The notes under the pieces were generated by a model. It saw only the letters and a program-made list of their open reading frames with translations, made no database searches and was not told the origin of the DNA. This document shows, one piece after another, positions 45,876-53,754 of a DNA stretch of 64,000 nt (positions within the stretch are counted from its first letter, which is position 1; the number at the start of each line of letters is the position of its first letter). A program made the position numbers and the translations under genes. This DNA is from Roseobacter litoralis Och 149. GTDB taxonomy: Bacteria > Pseudomonadota > Alphaproteobacteria > Rhodobacterales > Rhodobacteraceae. The stretch lies in contig NC_015730.1 in assembly GCF_000154785.2 (NCBI RefSeq), positions 1,674,001-1,738,000 on the forward strand, given 5' to 3'.

Positions 45876-46529
45876 TTACGGTGCTGCGGCGCGCAAGCCC
45901 GCCACATCTCCGGCCTCGATGGCTGGAATAGCGTTCTCGATCGCCTTCGTCGGCCAGTCCCACCAGCGAAGCCCAAGCAGCGTTTCGATATCCTGCTCGG
46001 TGTAGCGCATGCGGATAACCTCCGCCGGGTTGCCGCCAACGATGGCATAGTCAGGGATTTTTCCGCGGACAACTGCATTTGCGGCTACGATAACGCCGTT
46101 TCCAAGTTCTGCGCCGGGCAAGAGTGTCGCGCGACGTCCAATCCAGCAATCATTGCCGACGATCGTGTCGTGCCCGCGAGGAAGGTCCGATCGGTAGCTT
46201 GCGAACCGAGGGGGATCAAAAATTGCAAAAGGGTAGGTTGAGACACCGGACATCGGATGGTTTGCGGTCGCCGTGATGAACTCTACACCCTGCGCGATCT
46301 GGCAAAAACGCCCGATGATAAGGCGTTCGGGGGCCCCCTGAAACAGATAAGGTGCAAGAGTTTCCGCATAGTCCTGGGGCAGGCGTCGGTCATGATAATA
46401 TGTCCAGTCACCGATCTCGATATTGGGATGATCGATGACCTGATTGAGAAAGACGGTTGCAGGATCGTGTGACCCGTCAGGAAAGAGGAGGGGGTTTCGA
46501 CGTTTCGGGTCTGGCAGAGCAAATGGCAT
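45876..46529 (-). CDS. CatB/Vat-type hexapeptide O-acetyltransferase
   Basis: About 217 residues with left-handed beta-helix repeats (IIGRFCQIAQGVEFI, TIVGNDCWIGRRATLLPGAELGNGVIVAANAVV) and the active-site region ITATANHPMSGVSTYPF. Belongs to the xenobiotic acetyltransferase group that includes chloramphenicol and streptogramin A acetyltransferases. AAGGAG before ATG 46529. Actual substrate unknown; resistance cannot be claimed. Confidence 0.88.
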   Translation of the reverse strand: MPFALPDPKRRNPLLFPDGSHDPATVFLNQVIDHPNIEIGDWTYYHDRRLPQDYAETLAPYLFQGAPERLIIGRFCQIAQGVEFITATANHPMSGVSTYPFAIFDPPRFASYRSDLPRGHDTIVGNDCWIGRRATLLPGAELGNGVIVAANAVVRGKIPDYAIVGGNPAEVIRMRYTEQDIETLLGLRWWDWPTKAIENAIPAIEAGDVAGLRAAAP

Positions 46530-46712
46530 TCGATTTCTCCTTTTCGGACGTACGGTTTCAGAACCGCGTATAGTCAAGGTAATCAGTGTCTTGTTTGATG
46601 GTTCTCAATTCAAGAAAGCGGGGCGGTTTGATCTGACACGGTGCCGATAGTTGCTATTTGCCTCATGGAAAGGGCACTTTCGCAGGGCCGGACGGGCCTC
46701 CAACCGGTTGGC

Positions 46713-47087
46713 TCAGGCCGTTTGCTTTGCAGGGATATCCCAAACCTCCGAGACCTTTCCGTCGAGAATGCGCCAAACCACGACCACATCAAACTCCATT
46801 ACTTTTTCACCTTTTCCAAGTTGGTTGCGGCTATGCACTACCACAAGCTCGTCTCCAACAGCCTGAACGGCATGCGGCTGAATCACAAAATTCCCTTCGC
46901 CGTAACTACGGACCTTCTGGAAGAAATCGGCAATTCCAGCCATACCTTTGTAAGATCCTGCCAATTCCGGCGCGTCGGGGTTGAAAAAATGCCAAACGAC
47001 GTCTGAATGAAACACGTCCGCACTGGCGATCATGTCAGCCGTGTCGATCCTTGCGATAACGTCGATGTTTGGATGAGTGCCTTTCAT
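46713..47087 (-). CDS. NTF2-like (SnoaL) fold protein
   Basis: About 124 residues. The pattern MIASADVFHSDVVWHFFNPDAPELAG...GIADFFQKVRSYGEGNF...DELVVVHSRNQL..VVWRILDGKVSEVWDIPA is that of the nuclear transport factor 2 fold used by polyketide cyclases and dehydratases. Start ATG 47087. Function unknown. May belong to the unit that begins at the TetR palindrome at 47426. Confidence 0.8.
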   Translation of the reverse strand: MKGTHPNIDVIARIDTADMIASADVFHSDVVWHFFNPDAPELAGSYKGMAGIADFFQKVRSYGEGNFVIQPHAVQAVGDELVVVHSRNQLGKGEKVMEFDVVVVWRILDGKVSEVWDIPAKQTA

Positions 47088-47109
47088 GTCGCGTTTGCCT
47101 TGGTCTGTT

Positions 47110-47376
47110 TCAATCTGCCTGTGTTGTTGCAAATGCCCAAGGTGCGTGTCTCGTGGTGCTTTGAACGCCGTCCAATCGGGGTGAGTTGAGGCGGAAGCAG
47201 ATATCCCTCAATGATGCCGCAGGCGCGCGCGGGATCGTTGAGTCACCATCTGGGTTCCAATCTATTGCGACATGAGCCTTCATCTGCGCGCAATCATCCG
47301 GTAGGGGCACGATATCACCCCGTTCGACCGTAATGCGCCAGATCGAACTCAGATAATTCTCCAGATCGAAAATCAT
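47110..47376 (-). CDS. Hypothetical short protein after a TetR-type palindrome
   Basis: About 88 residues starting MIFDLENYLSSIWRITVERGD. No family recognised; codon pattern weak after the middle, so a truncated gene is possible. The frame can also open at 47406, which is 20 bp from the palindrome at 47426. It lies 22 bp before the NTF2-fold gene and may be its leader partner. Confidence 0.4.
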   Translation of the reverse strand: MIFDLENYLSSIWRITVERGDIVPLPDDCAQMKAHVAIDWNPDGDSTIPRAPAASLRDICFRLNSPRLDGVQSTTRHAPWAFATTQAD

Positions 47377-47425
47377 TTTATTCTTGCCACGATTTGTTCT
47401 CACCAAAGCACCACCGCATACTTAA

Positions 47426-47441
47426 TTGAGCATATGCTCAA
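47426..47441. promoter_or_regulatory. Perfect palindrome matching the TetR operator
   Basis: TTGAGCATATGCTCAA is a perfect 16-bp inverted repeat. It has the same arms as the site at 40006 (TTGAGCA / TGCTCAA, two central bases different). A partial repeat CTCGGTTGAG follows directly, so a tandem arrangement like the one at 40006-40037 may exist. It lies 49 bp upstream of ATG 47376. Confidence 0.65.
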
Positions 47442-47980
47442 CTCGGTTGAGAATGTCAATGTGCTGCTTGAGGATCGGAGCTAATGGCTTTGCTGGTGCA
47501 GGTATCTTGCCATGGTTGATTGATGCTGCGGTCTCTATTTCCCGGTCGCGGATAGCGAGAGCAGACGCGTGGAGTCTGGCTGCTGCACTACGGCTTCTCC
47601 TTTCTGACAATAGCCCTTGTCCTCCAACGGTCCCTTTATGCCGTTTGGTCTTTTGGGCTCAGATGGAACATATCGCTCTGCTCAAGCAACACGTTTCGAG
47701 CACAGAGGGACTGGCGCCGCGTTGGGTCGTCTTACTAGCCGTCGCCATTGGTTTTTACGTTTTGCAGAGCTTCTCGTTCTCTCTGGATCGCAAGACCAAA
47801 TTCGGCCAGTACTTGATATCCTTTTGGTTTTGGTCGTTGTCGTCTCTCTCGCTCTATTTGGAATGCATCCTTCAAGCGAGTTGGATCAAGTCACCAAGGA
47901 ATGGACACATATCAACGTGCGGCAGGGCAAGACGTACGAAAAGAGTGCACTGGGGTGCCTTTTCTATGAGTATTTGGCCG
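47442..47980. other. Gene-poor stretch, about 540 bp
   Basis: Several short open frames on the plus strand contain hydrophobic runs (for example DILLVLVVVVSLALFGMHPS and LLHYGFSFLTIALVLQ), spread over different frames. It looks like a decayed membrane-protein gene, but I cannot name it. No RNA gene seen. Confidence 0.35.
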
Positions 47981-48604
47981 TTAGTCCAGCGTCACAAGCC
48001 GGGTCCGCAGCATATTGAGGGTTTTTTCCGCAGCAGTGGTATCCGCAGACAATACACCGCGCGTGACGATCTCTACTTCAAATCCGCGCTGGCGTGCGGC
48101 CAGCGCGGTCTTGGCCACACAGTAATTGGTATCAAGCCCAACAATACGGAGCTTTCCAACGTCCAAACCCACGAGAAGCTTGTCTAACTCACCGGTCTCG
48201 AACGCGTCCTGAACGCGTTTTACAAGGACGTGGTCGGCAAGATCGCTGAAAGGGCTGGCGATTTCAGTGCCCGGTGTCCCTGCGACCGCCTGACCCTTCA
48301 TCAAAAGCCTTGCAATGGCCTGCGTTGACGGGATTGACCATTCCTGCCTGACAGCAATGATTGGAATGCGATTTGTCTTGGCAGCCTCAGCTTCTGATAG
48401 AATGGTCGCTTTGGCCTTTGTTTTCACGCTCTCGCCAAAAATCCCGGACGCCCAGAACACGGTTTGCAGATCAATCATCAACAGCGCCGTGCCGGGTCGC
48501 GGTCCGATTGGGTCTCCTGAACTAATCTTTCCGATCTTCCGAATCCCGTTAGCAAACCAAAGTGCAGGGGCAAGAACCATTAAAGCGGGTAGTAGCCAAC
48601 TCAT
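47981..48604 (-). CDS. Isochorismatase-family cysteine hydrolase with N-terminal anchor
   Basis: A 207-residue hydrolase. Catalytic triad: Asp in ALLMIDLQTVF, Lys in HVLVKRVQDAFE and Cys in DTNYCVAKTALAA. Unlike most of the family it begins with a hydrophobic helix (WLLPALMVLAPALWFANGI), so it may be membrane-attached. ATG overlaps the stop of marR (ATGA). Substrate may be an amide or isochorismate-like. Confidence 0.88.
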   Translation of the reverse strand: MSWLLPALMVLAPALWFANGIRKIGKISSGDPIGPRPGTALLMIDLQTVFWASGIFGESVKTKAKATILSEAEAAKTNRIPIIAVRQEWSIPSTQAIARLLMKGQAVAGTPGTEIASPFSDLADHVLVKRVQDAFETGELDKLLVGLDVGKLRIVGLDTNYCVAKTALAARQRGFEVEIVTRGVLSADTTAAEKTLNMLRTRLVTLD

Positions 48605-49053
48605 TTTCGGGGTTCTCCTGTGTTGGATTTAAGTCGTTCAATCAACGTTGAGGTCACAACGAGAGCTGTTTCAATATCGGTGCTTTTGAGGTGTTCAGCC
48701 ATCGCGCGGACCAACTCCATCTCGTTGCAAACAACCTTCTCGATCAATGCACGACCCTTTTGCGTCAGCGCGATCTTGGTTGACGTTTTATGACGTGGAT
48801 TCGCTTGTTTGATTGTCAGCTTCTCTGCAAGGGTTTCGTTGACCATCAACTGGACATACTGTCGGTTTATCTCCAGCGCGCGCGCGATATCGGGGACCGT
48901 CGCCTCACCATGCGTGGAGAGAATTTCAAGAATTGCGCGCGTTCTGACCGTCAGCCCGGTACCGTCCAGACCGCGCTCGACAACGGCTTCCGCAGCCTGC
49001 ATCAGCGGGCGCGATAGCCATATCAGCCTGTAGAGTTGTTCATCTTTATCCAT
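48601..49053 (-). CDS. MarR family transcriptional regulator
   Basis: A 150-residue regulator with a winged helix-turn-helix (LEILSTHGEATVPDIARALEINRQYVQLMVNETLAEKLT) and C-terminal dimer helices. It is translationally coupled to the cysteine hydrolase. An imperfectly nested pair of palindromes starts at its ATG, so autoregulation is likely. Ligand unknown. Confidence 0.9.
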   Translation of the reverse strand: MDKDEQLYRLIWLSRPLMQAAEAVVERGLDGTGLTVRTRAILEILSTHGEATVPDIARALEINRQYVQLMVNETLAEKLTIKQANPRHKTSTKIALTQKGRALIEKVVCNEMELVRAMAEHLKSTDIETALVVTSTLIERLKSNTGEPRK

Positions 49054-49298
49054 GACATGTATAATGTCAAAGTGACAACATACATGTCAATATGGGGTGC
49101 GCTTGGACGTAGCAAAAACTGTCTGCCGTCAACGCTTGCTGAAAGCCGTGCCTTCTCAGTGATAACTGCTCTGGCGACATCTATGGCGACTTGGTCAAGT
49201 GGTTCCAGTTCCATGTCTTCCACATCAATAAGGGCAAGTTTTCTGGTTTCTGGTGTCGCTGCACAGCCAGACGCAGCGGCAAGGCTTGCACCCAGCAA
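49023..49298 (-). pseudogene. Possible decayed lipoprotein upstream of marR
   Basis: Reads MLGASLAAASGCAATPETRK from a TTG, with a lipobox (AASGC) but no basic start. An ATG a few codons upstream (MKLKA) is out of frame; one added base would give MKLKAPLLGASLAAASGC. The 3' end runs through the marR operator, so the C-terminus is unlikely to be native. Perhaps a decayed lipoprotein. Confidence 0.3.
49053..49089. promoter_or_regulatory. Nested palindrome at the marR start
   Basis: Outer arms TGACATGTAT (49053-49062) and ATACATGTCA (49080-49089) are exact inverses. Inside is TGTCA-AAG-TGACA (49065-49077). The site spans the marR start, which suits a MarR dimer-pair operator acting by blocking transcription. 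Confidence 0.6.
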
Positions 49299-49422
49299 AG
49301 GGCTTTCAGTTTCATACTACGCTGCAGGTTCATTCTTTTCGTCGAGCAATGGAGGTGCATATCCATGGCCCAACGGTTTCATGAAACCTGTGGCACGTGT
49401 GCGGCCGAGACTCCCAAAAGCC

Positions 49423-50616
49423 TCAGCCAACTCTGTTGCCTTGGCTCCAGACGCCGCGGAGCAGAGGCGTTTGCTCGATTTTGCGCACACGCAAGACATC
49501 ACCGCGCAAACCTGTTTTCAAAGCACCACGGTCTTGCAACCGCACGGCGTCTGCGGGGTTACTGGTCACTGTTGCAATGGCGCGGGGCAGATCATTCCAG
49601 ATATCTGCAAGGCGGAAGGCAGACAGAAGCAGCGCCGAGGGCACATAGTCTGACGAGACAATGTCGAGAAGATCGGCTCTTGCGAGATCTTCTGCCGCGA
49701 CATTTCCAGAATGCGATCCGCCGCGGATCAGGTTGGGTGCGCCCATCATGACGGCAATGCCGTTGACGCGACAGGCTTTGGCGGCCTCAACCGTCGTGGG
49801 AAACTCGGCAAAACCCACGCCGTTTCCCGCGGAGGTTTCGACATGATCGGCCGTGGTATCATCGTGGCTGGCCAGAACTGCACCAAGGCGGCGGGCCTCT
49901 TTCACTGCACCCGCCTCGTGTTTTGCCCCGAGGCGTTTTTGCAAAGCCAAAAGGGTCTCAACATGTTCGGCAAATTCCGCGTCGTTCATCCCGCGTTTCT
50001 TGGCGACATAGGTTTTCAGCGCCGTCAGGTCACGAAACTGGCGCTGGCCCGGGGTGTGATCCATCAGGCTGACGATGCCGACCCTGTCTGAGGGTCCGAA
50101 CGCCGCCAATTCTTCAAGCAGCGTCTCTGAACAGATTTCAGCCCGCAGATGCAGGAAATGACTGATCTTGAAATACCCTTGCGCGCGCGCTGCGAGGAGT
50201 TCATCCGCAAGCTTTCGGGCGTAGTCGGTGTAGCGACCCTTGCCGCTGTGGATGGAGCCCACCCGCATGGCGTCAAATACCGTCGTGATACCGGTGGACG
50301 CCAGTTCTGCATCATGCGCGATCAGGGCGGGCAAATGTGGCCAGTCCACCTCCGGGCGCGGTTCGATATGGCGTTCGACATTGTCTGTATGCAGTTCGAC
50401 AAGACCGGGAAGAACGAGATCACTGGCACAATCCACGGCACCGGTCGGGACATGATCCCCCTCAGTAATGTCGCAAATGACGCCTTGTTCGATTGTCACC
50501 GCACCGGTAAGCACTTGATCTTGCAAAACAAGCTGCGCATTGGCGAGACATAGATCGCTTGACACACCATTGTCACAAGCCTTTGTCAAAGAGGACGTGG
50601 AAAAAGGGGAATTCAT
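49423..50616 (-). CDS. phnM: Alpha-D-ribose 1-methylphosphonate 5-triphosphate diphosphatase
   Basis: Amidohydrolase of the C-P lyase pathway; removes pyrophosphate to give ribose 1-methylphosphonate 5-phosphate. 397 residues. Metal motif PGLVELHTDNVERHIEPRP, later ASHDDTTADHV and SSDYVPSALL. Its ATG overlaps the start of the divergent DUF1045 relic by two bases. Separated from phnN by that relic. Same strand as the phnG-N operon, so it may be transcribed by read-through. Confidence 0.95.
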   Translation of the reverse strand: MNSPFSTSSLTKACDNGVSSDLCLANAQLVLQDQVLTGAVTIEQGVICDITEGDHVPTGAVDCASDLVLPGLVELHTDNVERHIEPRPEVDWPHLPALIAHDAELASTGITTVFDAMRVGSIHSGKGRYTDYARKLADELLAARAQGYFKISHFLHLRAEICSETLLEELAAFGPSDRVGIVSLMDHTPGQRQFRDLTALKTYVAKKRGMNDAEFAEHVETLLALQKRLGAKHEAGAVKEARRLGAVLASHDDTTADHVETSAGNGVGFAEFPTTVEAAKACRVNGIAVMMGAPNLIRGGSHSGNVAAEDLARADLLDIVSSDYVPSALLLSAFRLADIWNDLPRAIATVTSNPADAVRLQDRGALKTGLRGDVLRVRKIEQTPLLRGVWSQGNRVG

Positions 50617-50895
50617 GTCATGCTCTCGATTTGCAATTTATTGTGTGCCGCCGACTGGGCCCTTGGCTGATTTCGGCGCATCTTGGTTCGGATAGGATGT
50701 AGCGCAGGGCCGTGAGACACCCCAGCCGGATATGCCGGGTTTTGAATGACATCACGATGACACCGCGCAACGACGCGTTTCAATCAGCCCTTGCGTCTGG
50801 CTTACGGGCATGACGTTCTGGAACAGATCGCCTTGTGCGGTGAGTGGGAAGATGGCCGGTTTGAGGGGGTCCATCGCTACACACTCACTGGCTGA
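50615..50895 (+). pseudogene. DUF1045 phosphonate-locus protein, pseudogene
   Basis: Starts with AGGGGAATTCATG and reads MSCSRFAIYCVPPTGPLADF, then GASWFG and TAG at 50693, where TGG is expected (family pattern AIY-PP-G-L--FGASWLGWD). Beyond the stop, DVAQGRETPQPDMPGF continues before a second stop. A third-frame piece, CGEWEDGRFEGVHRYTLTG with TGA at 50893, is the normal C-terminal end. At about 280 bp versus about 700 it has a nonsense codon, frameshift and a large deletion. Confidence 0.75.
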
Positions 50896-51437
50896 AGCAG
50901 GTCCGCCGCCCGGGCGATGGTCTGGGACAGCGGGCCATCGTTGGCGAGGTGGATCACCTCGAGCCCGGCGGGCAAGGGTTTGTCAGCCTCGGCAAGGCGT
51001 TTGCTGATCTCCTCTTCCGTCTCACGGGCCCGTGCGGCCAAACGCTGCGCAAGCGTTTCCGGTTTCGCGGTGATGTTGAGAACGACGAGCCGTGGAAACA
51101 TCCCGCCCGCTTGGGCCAAAGCTTTGCGGGAGAAATTAACAAGGCAATCGGTGCCCTGTCCAAGGTGGTGCTTGACGGTGACCGGAATGCCGTAATGCAG
51201 ACCATGCGCGCCCCAATGCAGCGCAAAAGCGCCATCTTCAACCATGGTTTCAAATTGCGCCACGCTCGCCGCGTCGTAGTCTTCGCCGCCAAGACCGGGC
51301 GCCCGGGTGATAACGCGGCGCACCACATGTAAACTGGGGATGGCGCGGCGCATGCCTGCCATAACGCTGTCCTTGCCGACACCCGATGGGCCGACAACCG
51401 CGATGAGGCGTCCCCCGGACGTTGCGTTCCGCGTCAT
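50877..51437 (-). CDS. phnN: Ribose 1,5-bisphosphate phosphokinase
   Basis: A 186-residue kinase turning ribose 1,5-bisphosphate into PRPP at the end of the C-P lyase pathway. P-loop VVGPSGVGKDSVMAG; guanylate kinase-like fold with RRVITRAPGLGGEDYDA and ALHWGAHGLHYGIP. ATG overlaps the phnL stop (ATGA). Its 3' end overlaps the tail of the DUF1045 relic. Confidence 0.94.
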   Translation of the reverse strand: MTRNATSGGRLIAVVGPSGVGKDSVMAGMRRAIPSLHVVRRVITRAPGLGGEDYDAASVAQFETMVEDGAFALHWGAHGLHYGIPVTVKHHLGQGTDCLVNFSRKALAQAGGMFPRLVVLNITAKPETLAQRLAARARETEEEISKRLAEADKPLPAGLEVIHLANDGPLSQTIARAADLLQPVSV

Positions 51438-52117
51438 GCCGCCATTCCGGGGGTAAAGCGGCCGACATCAATTTCGCGATCACAAACGCGGGCACGGGCG
51501 GCCTCATCATGGAAAATACCGATGATGGCCGCGCCGCGCGCTTTGGCCTCTTCGATCAGGGAGAGCACCACCTCGCGGTTTGCAGCGTCGAGGCTCGCGG
51601 TGGGTTCATCAAGCAGCATCGCAGGGTAGGCATGGGCAAAACCACGGGCAATATTCACGCGCTGTTGCTCGCCGCCCGAAAAGGTTGTGGGGGAAAGGGA
51701 CCACAGTCTTTCGGGGATGTTCAGTTGGGTCAGAAGCGCCGATGCACGGTTCTGCGCTTCATCTGTCGATACGCCCAAAGCGCGCAGCGGCTCTGCCACG
51801 ACATCGAGCGTTGGGACACGCGGCACCACACGCAGAAACTGGCTTACATAGCCCAGCACGTCACGGCGCAATTTGATAATGTCGCGCGGCTCAGAGCGAA
51901 CAATGTCCAAACCGCCAATGCGAATTTCACCTGCCTGCGTCAGGTAATTGCCGTAGATCATCCGCATCAGCGTGGATTTACCCGCACCAGAGGCTCCGGT
52001 GAGCGCCACGCATTCCCCCGGGGCAACCGCGAAGGACACATCGTTGATCACCTCAATCACAGCACTTCCCTGATTATGCAGGGTAAAAGTTTTGGAAACG
52101 TCTTTGAGTTCAATCAT
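51434..52117 (-). CDS. phnL: C-P lyase ABC-type subunit PhnL
   Basis: 227 residues. Walker A GASGAGKSTLM, signature TFSGGEQQRVNIARG, Walker B AMLLDEPTASLD. PhnL belongs to the lyase assembly, not to uptake. It is needed in the triphosphate nucleotide step with PhnGHI. Located 3 bp after phnK. Confidence 0.95.
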   Translation of the reverse strand: MIELKDVSKTFTLHNQGSAVIEVINDVSFAVAPGECVALTGASGAGKSTLMRMIYGNYLTQAGEIRIGGLDIVRSEPRDIIKLRRDVLGYVSQFLRVVPRVPTLDVVAEPLRALGVSTDEAQNRASALLTQLNIPERLWSLSPTTFSGGEQQRVNIARGFAHAYPAMLLDEPTASLDAANREVVLSLIEEAKARGAAIIGIFHDEAARARVCDREIDVGRFTPGMAA

Positions 52118-52120
52118 GGC

Positions 52121-52891
52121 TCATACCTGTAAAACGGAACTGACAAGAAGCTGGCTATAGGCGTGCTGCGGATCGTCCAGCACCTGATCGGTCAGGCCCG
52201 CCTCGACAACGTGACCGGACTTCATGACCATCAGGCGGTCCGCCAGCAGGCGCACGACAGCCAGATCATGAGTTACAATGATCGCTGACAGCCCCATGTC
52301 GCGCACGAGACCGCGCAGCAAGTCCAGCAGGCGCGCCTGAACCGACACATCAAGGCCGCCTGTGGGTTCATCCATGAACACAAGACGCGGGCCCGTCACC
52401 AGATTGCGCGCGATCTGCAGGCGTTGCTGCATCCCGCCAGAGAAGGTCGTGGGCCGGTCATCCACACGGGATGCATCGATCTCGACCCGGCCCAGCCAGT
52501 CCGTGGCTTTGTCGCGGATGTCGCCGTAGTGGCGTTCGCCCACAGCCATCAACCGCTCGCCCACATTGCCACCCGCACTCACGCCCATGCGCAGCCCGTC
52601 GCGGGCGTGTTGGTGGACAAAGGCCCAATCGGTGCGCCCCAGCATGCGCCGTTCGGGTTCGGACATGGTGATGGTGTCGCGCGGGCCGTTGGTGCGGGTG
52701 TCGAACACCACCTGTCCGGCATCGGGGACCAAATGTCCTGCCATGCAATTGAGCAAGGTGGATTTCCCCGATCCGCTTTCGCCAACAATCCCCATAACCT
52801 CACCGGGATAGAGGTCAAACGAAACATCCGCGCACCCGATATGAGTGCCGTATCGCTTGGTAATGCCCTGAACGGATAGCAAAGGTGTCAT
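52121..52891 (-). CDS. phnK: C-P lyase ABC-type subunit PhnK
   Basis: 256 residues. Walker A GESGSGKSTLL, signature TFSGGMQQRLQIARN, Walker B RLVFMDEPTGGLD. PhnK docks on the PhnGHIJ core and hydrolyses ATP in the lyase. Overlaps phnJ by ATGA. Confidence 0.95.
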   Translation of the reverse strand: MTPLLSVQGITKRYGTHIGCADVSFDLYPGEVMGIVGESGSGKSTLLNCMAGHLVPDAGQVVFDTRTNGPRDTITMSEPERRMLGRTDWAFVHQHARDGLRMGVSAGGNVGERLMAVGERHYGDIRDKATDWLGRVEIDASRVDDRPTTFSGGMQQRLQIARNLVTGPRLVFMDEPTGGLDVSVQARLLDLLRGLVRDMGLSAIIVTHDLAVVRLLADRLMVMKSGHVVEAGLTDQVLDDPQHAYSQLLVSSVLQV

Positions 52892-53754
52892 GCTGCGTCC
52901 TTTCCGCCATTTTCTTTACCGATGTGGCCCGCGGCGCGGCGCGCTTCACAGTAATCAGTGTCAGAGCAGACAAACATCCGCCCCCCTGCGTCATCCATGA
53001 TCAACTCATCGAGATAGCTGTCGGTTGCACCACACATGCCGCAGGGGTGATCGGCCTTGGACGCCTCGAACGGGTGATCCTCAAAGTCGAGGCTGACCAC
53101 TTGGGTATAGGGCGGTAGCGCATAAATACGTTGCTCGCGCCCCGCGCCAAAAAGCTGAATTGCGGCCATATTGCCCAGTTTGGGGTTGTCGAATTTGGGG
53201 ATCGGCGAGGGGTCCATCACATAGCGCCCCTCGACCCTCACCGGATAGGCGTAAGAGGTCGCAATATGGCCGTGACGGCTGATATCTTCGTAAAGTTTCA
53301 CATGCATCAGTCCATATTCTTCAAGGCTGTGCATCTTACGTGTCTCGCTTTCACGGGGTTCAAGAAAACGCAGCGGTTCGGGGATCGGCACCTGATAAAC
53401 AAGGATCTGACCCTCGTGCAGTGGCTCTTCGGGGATGCGGTGCCGGGTCTGGATCACGGTGGCGTCACGTGTCGCAGTGGTCGTCGCAACTCCTGCAGTG
53501 CGTTGAAAGAAGGTCCGTATTGAAACCGCGTTTGTGGTGTCATCGGCCCCTTGGTCAATCACCTTGAACCTGTCCTCGGGCGTGAGTACCGCAGCAGAGA
53601 CCTGCACACCGCCCGTTCCCCAACCGTATGGCATCGGCATTTCGCGCGAGGCGAAAGGGACCTGATAGCCGGGGATCGCCAGCCCCTTGAGGATCGCACG
53701 GCGGATCATGCGCTTGGTTTGTTCATCTAAGTAAGCGAAGTTATACTCGGTCAT
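52888..53754 (-). CDS. phnJ: C-P lyase radical SAM subunit PhnJ
   Basis: 288 residues; the enzyme that breaks the carbon-phosphorus bond by radical chemistry. The iron-sulfur and catalytic cysteines are visible as PCGMCGATDS, then MFVCSD and DYCEARR, giving the C-x2-C-x21-C-x5-C arrangement of PhnJ. The gene overlaps phnI and phnK by a few bases, in the tight lyase operon. Confidence 0.96.
   Translation of the reverse strand: MTEYNFAYLDEQTKRMIRRAILKGLAIPGYQVPFASREMPMPYGWGTGGVQVSAAVLTPEDRFKVIDQGADDTTNAVSIRTFFQRTAGVATTTATRDATVIQTRHRIPEEPLHEGQILVYQVPIPEPLRFLEPRESETRKMHSLEEYGLMHVKLYEDISRHGHIATSYAYPVRVEGRYVMDPSPIPKFDNPKLGNMAAIQLFGAGREQRIYALPPYTQVVSLDFEDHPFEASKADHPCGMCGATDSYLDELIMDDAGGRMFVCSDTDYCEARRAAGHIGKENGGKDAA

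Noticed and set aside
49317..49382. 21-residue peptide MKPLGHGYAPPLLDEKNEPAA on the minus strand after phnM
   Set aside because: Looks peptide-like, but no ribosome site of quality and its frame comes from the phnM tail; not enough to call.
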